64,000 nt of DNA from Rhizodiscina lignyota (taxonomy: Eukaryota > Ascomycota > Dothideomycetes > Aulographales > Rhizodiscinaceae). Below, piece by piece: positions 1-10,435 of the stretch. The stretch covers positions 1-64,000 of the forward strand of contig ML978139.1 in assembly GCA_010015805.1 (NCBI GenBank). The letters are read 5' to 3'. Position 1 is the first letter of the stretch. Each line of letters starts with the position of its first letter. The notes beneath the pieces are model-generated. The model searched no databases. It saw only the letters and a list, made by a program, of their open reading frames with translations, and was not told where the DNA came from. The translations under genes and the position numbers were made by a program.

Positions 1-569
1 TATACTCCTTGGAATGGATGGCCGTGCTTTCCCAACCGAGAGAAAATGAAATTGCGCCTTCTGTGTACGGCACTGCCAAGAGAAGTTCAGGCAGATTTGA
101 CGAGTCCAATTGGGTTATGGTGTATTTGAGGAGTGCTACCTACTTTCAAAATCTTACAGGCCGAGCGAAGGTTGTCCAATAGGATGGGATGGCGCTGCAG
201 CAGATTGAGCAACATACAAACCGATAACAAGCAGGCTATGGCTTAGGAGAAAATGATCCAGAGTGCATTACTGTTCAATTTTCTCTCCCGTCACTTCCTA
301 TATTAGAATTACCTAGGGAGATGATATCATAAGGACAATACTCCGTACCAACAATAGGTGGTGGTTGGTTATAGAGCACAGGCCATGATTGATTTTGATA
401 TTGTCGGGACATCTTCGGCTACGACAATAGCGCCCCACGCCAAAAATTAGTCCTCCACATGCACACGACACTTCTGACTTTCACTACTCGTCACCACGAA
501 CAAACTCATACTCACTTCTTTGCCCATACACATTCCCTCAACCCCAAATGGTTGTTGCACTTTAATACC
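1..569. other. Left-edge intergenic stretch and rrn3 upstream region
   Basis: No gene is visible in this stretch. It ends in the upstream region of the Rrn3 gene. An ATG at 459 lies in frame with that gene and would add 37 histidine- and threonine-rich residues. I read this as 5' leader rather than protein. Confidence 0.5.
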
Positions 570-2549
570 ATGGCAACTGTCGCTATCAAATCGCCCAGCG
601 CGGGCGTGATGGCGACTCCTCCAGCGACAGACCTAAAACGCAAGCGCGTCGAGCCCGAAAGCAGTGGCCTCGACGACACCATTACGTCCAGCCAGATCCT
701 GTCAAGTCCCACCAAGCGACTGAAAGTCACCTTCAACCCCGAGATAGATGTGCGCGTTGTAGAAGACTGGCGAGACAAGGCTATCGGCCTCGTACGCGAA
801 GAAGTTAGAACTGGCATCGACGGCCACATCACCGGAACCAACAGCGCGAGATACGATCAGATCAAACAATTCTTTGCGGCGAGCCCATCAGCGAAAGATG
901 CTCTATCATCTCGACTATTACGCAAATACCTTATTGCTCTCATCGGATGCATTCGGTCATTGGACAAACGATGCAATGGACTTGTTCACGCGGTGGTGGA
1001 CAGTGCGTGGCTTGAGCGCGATGACGAGTTCATCGCGATGTATCTTCGCTTGTTGGGGGCTCTGGTCTCTGCACATGGCGGCTACATTCACGAAGTACTT
1101 TCAATGCTGGTCAGCAAATTCACATCACTCTCGTCACCAGAAGACGAACTCCAGGATCAAGCTTCCATTGAACGCCCACGAGTATTCGACCGCGTTCACC
1201 AGGCCCTCAAATACCTCAACACTCTCATTCCCTCTGCGAGCGCAACGTTATTCAAAGTTCTTGCCGACTCGTTTCCATATTCCACGAGTTCCAAACAAGT
1301 ACACATCGACTTCGTCTCGAACATGTTGCGAATCCCTTCGTATGCGCCGGAAATGCGCAATGGTATACTTGGTCTGGCGATTGATAGGGTGGTCAAGATC
1401 GACGTCCAACTTCAGAAAGATGCAGAGTTTCTACAAGACGAATTCGACACAATCATGCGCCAGATCATACAAAAAAGGCAGGAAAAGCTTCGGAATAACG
1501 GTGAACTGAGTGATCCAGAGGACTCAGATGATAGTGACGACGAATCTGAGGATGAATTCGAGCTGGACACCGACGAGAAGCGCATCATCCATCTGAAAGA
1601 ATCTGTCCACAAACTCGATGAACTTATGGATTTGCTCTTCAACTTTTATCATCCTATCTTCACGAAAGGATCGAACTTCGAAATCGACGAGGCCTTTGAC
1701 CACATGATGACACAGTTCAAGCGAACTATTCTCCCGGTTTTTCAGGCACGCTATACCCAATTTCTCATTTTCCATTTCGCGCAATCGAGCCCGCGCCTCA
1801 TGGATCGTTTTGTGGCAACATGTCTCGATGTCCTCACGGATCCAACTCGACCGGATTATATCCGACTCGCTGCAGCATCTTATGTCGCTAGCTTCGTCTC
1901 CCGGTCTAAACGCGCCTCATCAGACATCGTCCTACATACTGTGAGGTATCTGTGCATCGATCTTGAGTCCTTTCGAGACAAACACGAGCACCACAACAGT
2001 GTTGCCGACCCTCATCGCTTCCCCACATATTACTTCATAGCACAAGCGATCATTTACATTTTCTGCTTCCGCTGGCGAATGTTCATGGATCTTGACGAGG
2101 ATGAGGACGACGAATTCATCGAGAACGTTGTCTTCGGGTACGAACGCCCGCGCTGGATTTCTCCAATGAGACAACTTATTACCCGGAACATCTGTTGCCG
2201 ACTGAACCCTCTGAAGGTGTGCGCACCAGAGATTGTCGAACAATTCAACAAGCTGGCTACCGCCCTGCAATTCACGACGGCGACATCTTTGATTGCGGCA
2301 AACAAGCGACTTCGAATCTCACGACCAACGGTGGAAGCGATCGCTGGATATGGCGCGAGGGAAGCAGGAATGTCGGGTGGTTTGAATGAGATGTTTCAGC
2401 TAGAAGCGTTCTTCCCATTCGACCCGTATCACCTCCCGCAAAGTAGGAAATGGCTGGAATCTGACTATATCGAGTGGACCCCGCCGCCAGGCGTTCAGCT
2501 GGATGTGGATGAGGAGGACGAGCGGGAGACAAGCGAAGAACGGCATTAA
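570..2549 (+). CDS. RRN3: RNA polymerase I-specific transcription initiation factor Rrn3 (TIF-IA)
   Basis: A single uninterrupted frame of 659 residues from the ATG at 570. Rrn3 binds RNA polymerase I and bridges it to the core factor at the rDNA promoter, so it acts in the nucleolus. The protein has a Lys/Arg-rich N-terminal tail, then an alpha-helical HEAT-like body matching the family (for example SSRLLRKYLIALIGCIRSLD and YLRLLGALVSAHGGYIHEVL). A long acidic Ser/Asp/Glu loop (coding about 1500-1580) sits mid-protein, as in yeast Rrn3. The C-terminal part carries a second acidic patch and ends in a Glu/Asp-rich tail. I chose 570 over the in-frame ATG at 459 because family-like sequence begins just after it and the upstream residues are low complexity. 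No intron is needed. Identification rests on recalled family similarity. Confidence 0.9.
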   Translation: MATVAIKSPSAGVMATPPATDLKRKRVEPESSGLDDTITSSQILSSPTKRLKVTFNPEIDVRVVEDWRDKAIGLVREEVRTGIDGHITGTNSARYDQIKQFFAASPSAKDALSSRLLRKYLIALIGCIRSLDKRCNGLVHAVVDSAWLERDDEFIAMYLRLLGALVSAHGGYIHEVLSMLVSKFTSLSSPEDELQDQASIERPRVFDRVHQALKYLNTLIPSASATLFKVLADSFPYSTSSKQVHIDFVSNMLRIPSYAPEMRNGILGLAIDRVVKIDVQLQKDAEFLQDEFDTIMRQIIQKRQEKLRNNGELSDPEDSDDSDDESEDEFELDTDEKRIIHLKESVHKLDELMDLLFNFYHPIFTKGSNFEIDEAFDHMMTQFKRTILPVFQARYTQFLIFHFAQSSPRLMDRFVATCLDVLTDPTRPDYIRLAAASYVASFVSRSKRASSDIVLHTVRYLCIDLESFRDKHEHHNSVADPHRFPTYYFIAQAIIYIFCFRWRMFMDLDEDEDDEFIENVVFGYERPRWISPMRQLITRNICCRLNPLKVCAPEIVEQFNKLATALQFTTATSLIAANKRLRISRPTVEAIAGYGAREAGMSGGLNEMFQLEAFFPFDPYHLPQSRKWLESDYIEWTPPPGVQLDVDEEDERETSEERH

Positions 2550-3185
2550 GGAGATATTGCGGCTACGGAAAAGTTTGGGGCATCACGGATCTTGTGTCGT
2601 TTTCGTTGCTCTATTGCAGAGCATCTATCTAGGTAGCATTACCGCACCAATATCATGGTCTGACTACCACACATCGAGCTATAAATGTGCACAATCACCT
2701 AAGTGAAGACAAATCATGCTTATCGAAGCTGTATAACGGTCATAAACACTGGCTAGGTTATATCTTACGAAACTTTCAGCAATGCTCTCGATTCGATCAA
2801 AGAGCGATGCTGGCTTTTGCTGCGCTCTTCCCAGTTTCCTCAATTCCGACAACATGCGGACATGCCTCAAATCGTATCACCCTGGCTTTAGTACATGGTA
2901 CCTGGATCCAGCGCAATAGTTAAATTGGTTAATGCCCATTCTCCACCACATTGCCCAATACGGAGTTTCGAAACCCAGTGCCCGTGCGTGGCTAGGCCCC
3001 CCTAGTCGGCGTGTCGTGACGTCTCCACCTGTGAAACATCGACTCCTTACACCACCAGCCCGCCACACATCCACACGTTCGACGTGTTTCGACTCTCCAT
3101 CTATACGTGTTTGATCGTTTCGTTTACCGTCTACGCGCCTTGGAAGTACCATGAGATTTGCCAGGGACTTGGCTTAGCGTTTGAG
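2550..3185. other. Intergenic region between rrn3 and the GH79 gene
   Basis: No gene is recognised here. The reading frame of the next gene is open back to 3084 but has no ATG before 3186. The stretch should hold the rrn3 3' end and the promoter of the hydrolase. Confidence 0.4.
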
Positions 3186-5082
3186 ATGACTGCCATGTCC
3201 AAGATTCGGCGCCCAGCGCTGCTACTGTCCGCGGCATTGACAGCATTGATCTTTTTGTTTCTGAACCATGCTTGTCTCACCAATCATGCTTGCTATCGCA
3301 TCTGTTTCGACCGCAGTTTCTCACGCGTTTTCTTGGACAGCGTTGAGTATATGAGATGGCCATATCATGCCGGGCATGATTCTGCAGCGTCCTTTTCCGA
3401 CTCGCAGTCATTCATTATGAAGTTGATGCAATTTAGTCCTCTTTTTGCTTCTCCTTACGGCCCTATATCCGAAGCGCAGGCGCCTCAGACGGCCAGTAAT
3501 AGTCTTTCAATACCTAGTCAAGCACCGTCAGGTGCTGCTGTAGTAGCTAAAGACTTAATTTCCCTTTCGATTGAGTTTAGACATCTGCCGAAATTCACAG
3601 GTACTACCGTCTGCAGTCTCTGCAGAGCAATAGCTGACATGAGCGCAAGGCAACATTTCCCATCCAAATTATTTTTCAAGGAATCTCCTCCAGAACCTGA
3701 AAGATGCAACCGGCTCGTTTCCTCTCGTTCGAGTCGGAGGCTCAAGTCAGGATGACGCCTTCTATAACTCCACGCAAAAAGAAGCAGAGGTAGATCTACC
3801 TACGCCTCCTGATGCGCAATACCCGCCGGCAAGCTGTGGAGCCAGCTTTTTCGACTCCTACACTCTCTGGCCGGACGTGCAATTCACAGCCGGCATCAAC
3901 CTCGCATCCAACGACTCGGAAAGCCTCGAGAAGTTCACCGAGCTATCCTGCAAAGCCCTAGGAAGTAGATTAGTTATGTGGGAGGTCGGCAACGAGCCGG
4001 ACTTCTACGAGAACTTCAAGCGCCGCAAGCCTGGAACGTGGAACATCGACGACTACGTCGAGACGTGGCAGGGCCATTCCGCCGCCGTACAGGAGCAAGC
4101 TGCGAAAACTTGCCCTTCTCTTGCAGACACCGGATTCTATGGGCCTTCGATAGGCACCGTCTCCTCTAGTCCAGACAGTTTCACCGACGTCGCCGCCTTC
4201 GCCAAGGGCATCAACAAGAACTCAAAGACGCAGATCAAGCAGATCTCAACGCACTCGTACATGGGCATTGCAGACTCCAACACATCTCCCTCCATCCTAC
4301 AACGTAATCTGATGAATCACACTGCCGTCATGCATCACATTGGCAACTACGTGAGCCTGCGCTCTGCGCTGTCCAAGTACGGCGACCTTCCCTTCACCAT
4401 CGGTGAGGGCAACTCGCTCGCAGGCGGCGGGGCCGGAGGCATCAGCGACACCTTCGGCGCGGCTCTGTGGGTCGTTGACTACGCATTGTATATCGCGTCT
4501 GTTGGTATCAAGCGCGTGCACTTCCACCAGTCGGATTCTGCACCATATAATGCGTGGATCCCGGGCCACGGTTCTGAATTGCCGGTCAAGACATGTGCGC
4601 CCTACTACGGCAAGCTCCTGGCGGCGAGACTCATCGGGATCGAGGATGGCATCCAAGTCATCAACCCGGATATTCCCGGCACAGACGGGCTGGAGAGTAT
4701 GTACGTCGCATACGACTCGTCCGGGCCGAAGCGGATCGCCATCTTAAACATGAAGCAGTGGAACTCGGTCGACACGGGCACGAGACCGACCAGAAAGTAC
4801 ACTGTTGAGCTTCCAGCCGATGGGAATTGGAATGTTTCGGCTCATTGGCTGCAGGCTAAAGGTGCGGAGCTGAAGGACGGTATCACGTTTGGAGGCGATT
4901 CGTACGACTTCGACGCGGACCATGGCAAGCCTGCCGTGGCGAAAGATGATGTGAAAGCCGCTGACACTGGTGTCACTATCGACGGCAACAAGCTCACCGT
5001 TGAGCTAGATGATTCGGAGGGCGTCCTGCTCGATCTGACCGATGGAGGGGGGTATATCGCCAAGACCCCTAGCACCACGTGA
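3186..5082 (+). CDS. Glycoside hydrolase family 79 (beta-glucuronidase-like), membrane-anchored or secreted
   Basis: Two exons, 3186-3600 and 3650-5082, joined over a 49-bp intron (GT at 3601, branch GCTGAC, AG at 3648-3649), giving 615 residues. The join restores the family block LPKFTG-NISHPNYFSRNLL followed by LVRVGGSSQDDAFYN, which no single frame gives. The TIM-barrel catalytic acid/base is in WEVGNEPDFY (Glu254) and the likely nucleophile is in FTIGEGNSL (Glu391). The C-terminal part, including RIAILNMKQWN, fits the beta-sandwich domain of fungal GH79 enzymes. Family enzymes remove glucuronic acid or 4-O-methylglucuronic acid from glycans outside the cell. The start is uncertain: ATGs at 3186 and 3195 begin a basic residue cluster plus a hydrophobic helix (signal anchor), while an ATG at 3417 would leave only a weak signal. 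The exact substrate cannot be told from sequence. Confidence 0.85.
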
Positions 5083-5550
5083 GCACCGGCTGCTTGTTAA
5101 TGAAATGATATCTTTTGTGTAATGTCTGTAAATAGTTTTTGAAAGATTTGATCATCTTCTTGCGTTAGATATATATTCACATCTCGGAAGGGGCAACTGC
5201 CTCCCAGGGCGTCGCGCCTCAGCATAAAAAAATATTGTACAAAGATTCGCGTCCATCATCGCCTCTCGTGGTATCCTCCGTTTTCCTTCTCCGGTCATAG
5301 ACACTATATATAGAAATGATCATCCACATCGTCAGAGACGTCGTCAGGAAGGAAATCGCTTAAGGAAAAAAAAGAGAAAACGTCTCATCCTAGCCAGGAT
5401 GAGGGGGATATCACGCGGTAAAGAGAAATCGCTCCAAAAGACGATTCAAATGACAAAGATCCAACGTGACAGTGGGAAAATCCAGCCATGCAGCCCATAT
5501 AATTGGTCCGTTGCATCCTGTACAAAGCATATGCCACTTAGAGTAGTGTT
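5083..5550. other. Convergent 3' region
   Basis: This is the space between two converging genes and contains no ORF of note. A-rich runs near 5226 and 5364 could take part in 3' end formation on either strand, but no clear single signal stands out. Confidence 0.4.
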
Positions 5551-7756
5551 TCAGTCGTGTTGAAAGCGCACGGAGCGGCTCTCGCTACCACTGCTGCTCT
5601 CTCCACGTCGTCCAAGGTTCGGTCGACTGAAGTTCGGCGATGTTATCGGCGGCGACATTGTTCGTGAGGATGATGGGTCTGGAGGTGCTGGAGGTTGTTG
5701 CTGAAGTGCTTGCTCTGCAAGCGGCAACTGTGGCTGTGATGCGCGAGGAGTAACACGCGGAGTGGATCCGCCGGGCGTGCTCGCATGTGAGATATGTGAC
5801 GGCGGAGTAAAGTATCCGCTCGCGGTAGTCGTGGTGATAGTGTCAGCTGTAAGCAAGCCGCCGATGTCTTGGAGACTCATAGGACTACCGGGTGGTTGGG
5901 AGATATGAGGTGAAGGGATACCCATAGGTGGATGGACGACAGGAGCAGAGCGAGCTGCCGCCAGTGGGTTCGCTGATACGCGTGAGCCTGATGAGTGTCG
6001 AGTGCTCATGGCAGGCCGTGAAGTCATTTCGTGCTCCTCTACTTCGCTCAGCGGCGCCGACGGTCGTGAAGAACTAGCTGAGGTAGGGAGGAGGATCCCA
6101 CCTAAGCCGGAGAGGAGAGAGCGCGAGCCTCGTCGTGGACCCCCAGTGAGAAGGTCGGGTTGTTGATTGCTATGCATGAGGTTATTCAGGTTCGTAGGCG
6201 TCGGAGACGGTACCATGGTCGAACTCGAACGGCGAGAATGGGGGCTGCTATTCAAGAGGCCCCCAATATCAAAGAAGGATGTGTTTGATGTTGGATGCTC
6301 GATACTCAAATGCCTTGGACTAGGAATTGAGTCATCTAGCGTGCGAGGGCTCATCACGCCGCCGTTTTTATATTGTTTGAATTCAGAGTCTTCGCTTTCG
6401 CGGCTGCTGTCGCTGGGGCCATGTGGGAATTGCCAGTCCCGGGTATTGATCGGTGTCATATCGCTATCCTCTCGCTTGTGCATCGAATTCGGAAGAGGAT
6501 TAACAGGTCCTGCAGGTCGGGGCTCGCTCACTCGGTGGCATTGTAATTCTGGATCAAGTCGATAACCCATGTCAGCGACGAGATCTTCGTCACTTCCCCA
6601 GTGGCGATTCGCGATAGTGGGTCGACGGGTCGACGACTTGTCCATGGAATCTGTTATACTGCCAAACTTGTATTTCTTCGCTTTCTTCAGTCCTCTGTCT
6701 CGCACGAAAGACCCGAGGACTACTGCATTCGATACTGCTGCCGCCGCAAGAATCTCGGAACTTGCCCACACAGTCCGATATTGCTGTCGACCTTTGTGTG
6801 CGATGACAGCCGGAACTCGATAAGCGGTGATTACAATGAGCAGGACGGATAGCGAGAAAAGTAATGTCAGATTGACCTTGCGTTTGACAGGCATCGCCGA
6901 AGCCAGAATGACAGGTATAGGGAACCCGACAATCAGGAGATCAGTAGTCATGTCCGCAACGCCCATTGTAATCTACATAGTTCAACGTTAGCGCCAACAG
7001 AACGATGGAAGCAATCAATGATGGATTTACCAGTTGCGCAAAGGCCTGCCGACACTGTGGACCCGGATCGGGTACGACCTGCCAGTAGTGCGTAATGGGA
7101 TGGCATTCAGCGATCGTCGCTATCAGGACAGCACAAAAGGTGAGAACGAGGTAGTACTTGATAAAGCGCATGCCCCGTTCGAAACTCTTTTTCCAGAATC
7201 TGCTTCTAGTTCAGTAGTTGGCTTTTGAACAAGGTGCGCATCCCGTACCTTTCTGTCAATCTCTTAAGAAACTCCAAAACTGTGAACTTTGCTATCCAAA
7301 TGCTGTACGAAGCGTTAGCAGTGCAACAAAAGGATGAATAGATTCCCACAACGTACTACATGGCGTAGAAGATCCTCGCACCGAGGACAAGACGTGACCC
7401 GATCGAGCGATTATGTAGCTCCGTCGCGCTCGCAGTTGACGAAACCAACGCGTTGTTTGTTCCCCATATCAGAACCACGTGTATAAGGGCCATTCGCGCA
7501 AGGAGAGGTAGGATGGAAAAAGCCATGATTTTATCTTCGCGGAAGAGCATGTCGTTCCGAACAAGTCTTCCTCCGAGTCGCACAAGAATGATGACGAGAG
7601 CGAACATCGAACACCACCAACTAAGCAACATGATTAGCATCAGATATAACTTTCATCTTCCAGTCTGCCATACCTATAAAGTAGAGTTGGTATGTCCTCA
7701 TCTTTCGTGCGCGCTGCGGGCGGGATGTCGCTGTATATTCCTCGTGGGAGTAGCAT
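5551..7756 (-). CDS. Fungal rhodopsin-domain seven-helix membrane protein with long disordered tail
   Basis: Five exons on the minus strand: 7756-7674, 7620-7357, 7302-7249, 7205-7031 and 6972-5551, with introns of 53-58 bp, giving 665 residues. The joins rebuild a continuous membrane domain typical of the fungal rhodopsin-domain family (SAT4/PTH11-like, without a CFEM domain). Hallmarks are GARIFYAMYIWIAKFTVLEFLKR, an E-C-H motif before the H-YWQVVPDPGPQC loop, and the run ITMGVADMTTDLLIVGFPIP. After the last helix (TVWASSEILAAAAVSNAVVLGSFVRDRG) a cytoplasmic tail of more than 350 residues is rich in Ser, Pro and charged residues and looks disordered. Family members include receptors for host or surface cues, but most are uncharacterised and no ligand is suggested here. 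The start ATG at 7756 is the first in the exon after an in-frame stop. Confidence 0.85.
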
Positions 7757-10435
7757 TTTGGCGAACGCGCTTGCGCTCACCACCTCCGAAGAGGGGCAGC
7801 GGAGGGTAGGACTCTGTCGTCTCCGATATGAGGTGTTAAGTTATCACTATGGTCTCCGTCGAAGTTGGTGTCGTGTGCTTTGGTTCGGAGGTCTTCGCGC
7901 TCGGTCCTCCACAAGCATGGCTCGCATTGACGGCAAGGCCCACGTATGTATTTGATACTCGAGAAATACTTGCGATTGGCCTTTCCAGGGCGAATTTACT
8001 GGTCGTCGAAATCGATTTCGGGTTTCGGTCGCATCGTCCGTCGAGTAGAGCGTGTGAAAGGCAGCGAATGTGTGTCGGAGAAGCGCTGAAGAAAGATGGG
8101 TGAGAGGAGGAAGTAATGTCGGAAATCAGCCCACGACGGGGAGAAGCAGTGAAGGATGCGAGGATCTTGGTACTGTTAGGCTGGGAGGGTGGGCAATGAC
8201 CGCCTACTTGCTCGATATGGCTGGGCTAGACCAGGGCCAGTTATCGCAATCATCAGCTTCTGGTTGCGAGGCAGGCCTCGAGTCACTTCGGGGCCGCAGA
8301 TGGGCTGAGAGCTTGGCTGGCCACGCTTCGATAGCGGCGCGCTGCTGTGTGCTGCGATATGCGCTATGCAGTACCGGACCGGTACGGTCGTCCCTTTTGC
8401 CGCCGCGGGTGGTCTAAGGGTCGGAAGGGGTGTCACGATGATGATAAGGACCAAGCCGCAAAAGCTTCCTTCGGATTGATGTCTCCAGACTCGAACCCCG
8501 CGAGCGAGAGTCTTTCGAATGCGAACCGCCAATAATAGGTCGAATCAATCCGAACTTGCGGCGATATTCCTGCGGCTGTCTGAAAGGGGGACACAGATCT
8601 ACGAGTGCTGCATGCTATACAATATTGGCGAGCCCTTTGCCTTACCTCTGCCCGTATCAGTTACAGTCGGACTCGGTCTGGCCAGAATCATGACCGTAGC
8701 TGGAACCTGCAGCAAAAGTGTTTCGAGCGCGGCGAGTGGCTGGCAAATGGCACTGTTTGCTGCTCAATCTTACGCCCCGGATCCAGCACCGTCGTCAGCA
8801 AGGAGCCGAGTGAGGTGCCACTGATAACGCTCCTCCGGTAAGTCGCAGAGGGACCGCAGAGGGACAGCAACTGTGCATGCGGGCGTACGCAGATCAATCG
8901 GTCCCCTTCGTCCCCACGCGAACGTCCGGAAAGGTCCACTTTACGAATGCAATCACGCGAAACCATTACGGACCGTACAGATGTACCAAGGACTGCGGCA
9001 ATTCCAATTTGGCCTCCAAAACGTGTACTCGGCCTTCATCGCGACATGTAGACGGCCATTGGAAACAAGTCACTTTGCGACGCGCCGATTGGCGCCCTGA
9101 GGCTTGACCGTCTCAACTTCTCATGTCTTGCATGTGAACAACCTGGCAAGCTGCCAAACTGTCGCGCCAGCAGAGTTAAGCAGCGGCCAGCGCGCCCCTA
9201 GGCGAACCAGGCGCTGGGGACATCGCCTTCCGATGCCAACGGTCAGGAGTCCCGAGGCATGGATGCGACATGGGGCCAACGTGGTTTGGCTTGGTTGTCG
9301 CTTCGCATCCGGCGCATGAGATCCGTCATCAAGTTAGAGGCCATGGTTAGCCGAAACGTCGCAGGTCTGGTCCAAGCTGAAGCTGAGAGTTGCTATTGGG
9401 AGACCTTATCCTGACTTCATATAAGGTGGTTGGGTCTTGATTGTGAACTGAAGCGAGGTGGCAACTGACTCTCCTCCAACAAGTTGAACAGTCTTGTGCC
9501 TCTTCGTTCTGAATGTTGATAGTAGGGAAGAGCCATGCCGGAATCCTTCGCATGCTGCCTCGTACCTGCTGACCAGGCTTCCTAATGTGCTTGCTAAACG
9601 ATGTGTTTCATAATCTGCTTCTCCGCCAAGTACCTCGGGTGCCTGATACAAAGCGGGCCGGCCGATAAATGTTGCGATTCAGTACGGGGTACTTCTTTGC
9701 GTACGATGAAACACTTCTTTCAAGATGAGGAGGCTTAGGACACTGACGTGGCCTCGACCATGACGAAGGTCGCTTCAATGAAGTCTGGGACGATGATAAG
9801 GTTTGAATGGCTGCTTGAAGTGGCCATTATGCTTTGTCCTCTTGCTTCTCCTGTCACCGCTAGATTCCTTCGGTGCTCCATCCTTGCAAACTGCGAGTTC
9901 CTTTCATCAGGATCATTTTCGTGCTAGAGGCTTCCTCAAGACTCAACTTCTACGGCCTTCTTCCGTCGCCTTCCGATTGAGTCGCTTTCGTGGTCTTAAG
10001 TTATCCAGGACGAGTTCGATTGCGGGGTTTGATGAGATATGGCACGCTGGATGAATTGATGCTGAGACTCCAGAACCGAAATCGTGGGCTTGGCGACAAA
10101 ATACCTACATGCTTGTTCGAAGTAATGTCGAGCACTAGCTGAATCCAGGCAGAGTGTCGAGGCCTGTTTCTGCCCTGCGCGTCTAGCACCAATTCAATTT
10201 AAGGGGGAACGTTTGCAGCCTGCTTGTCGTGTACCGCTCAAGCATCAGTGTAGACATTGACGGGATCCACTCAAGCGCCGCGTGTAGACTTGTAAAATTT
10301 CTATGCTTCATGTTGAAAGGTTACACTTCCGATTCCGCCTCAGATATTGCATATAGCCACGAGCAAATGCCAATCAAAACGCCGTCGCAATGCCTCAATG
10401 CACCTGTTACTCACAGTAAATGCACCACTCCGACA
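7757..10435. other. 2.7-kb gene-poor interval
   Basis: I find no coding region I would defend. The ORFs here are short, overlap in several frames and lack family sequence or plausible splice joins. The region should include the promoter of the rhodopsin-domain gene and the 3' end of the phosphoglycerate-mutase-like gene. One small tandem duplication lies at 8844-8865. A long noncoding RNA cannot be excluded. Confidence 0.45.
8844..8865. repeat. Perfect 11-bp tandem duplication
   Basis: CGCAGAGGGAC occurs twice head to tail, at 8844-8854 and 8855-8865, with no mismatch. It lies in the gene-poor interval and was probably produced by replication slippage. Confidence 0.9.

Noticed and set aside
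459-569. 37-residue N-terminal extension of Rrn3 from an upstream ATG
   Set aside because: His/Thr-rich low-complexity residues unlike a targeting sequence, and Rrn3 acts in the nucleolus, so a leader is the simpler reading.
512-841. 109-codon ORF antisense to rrn3
   Set aside because: It mirrors codon bias of the Rrn3 frame; the plus-strand frame matches a known family.
8470-8520. GGGGTTCGAGT-like sequence on the minus strand as a possible tRNA
   Set aside because: The T-stem does not pair and no other arm is found.
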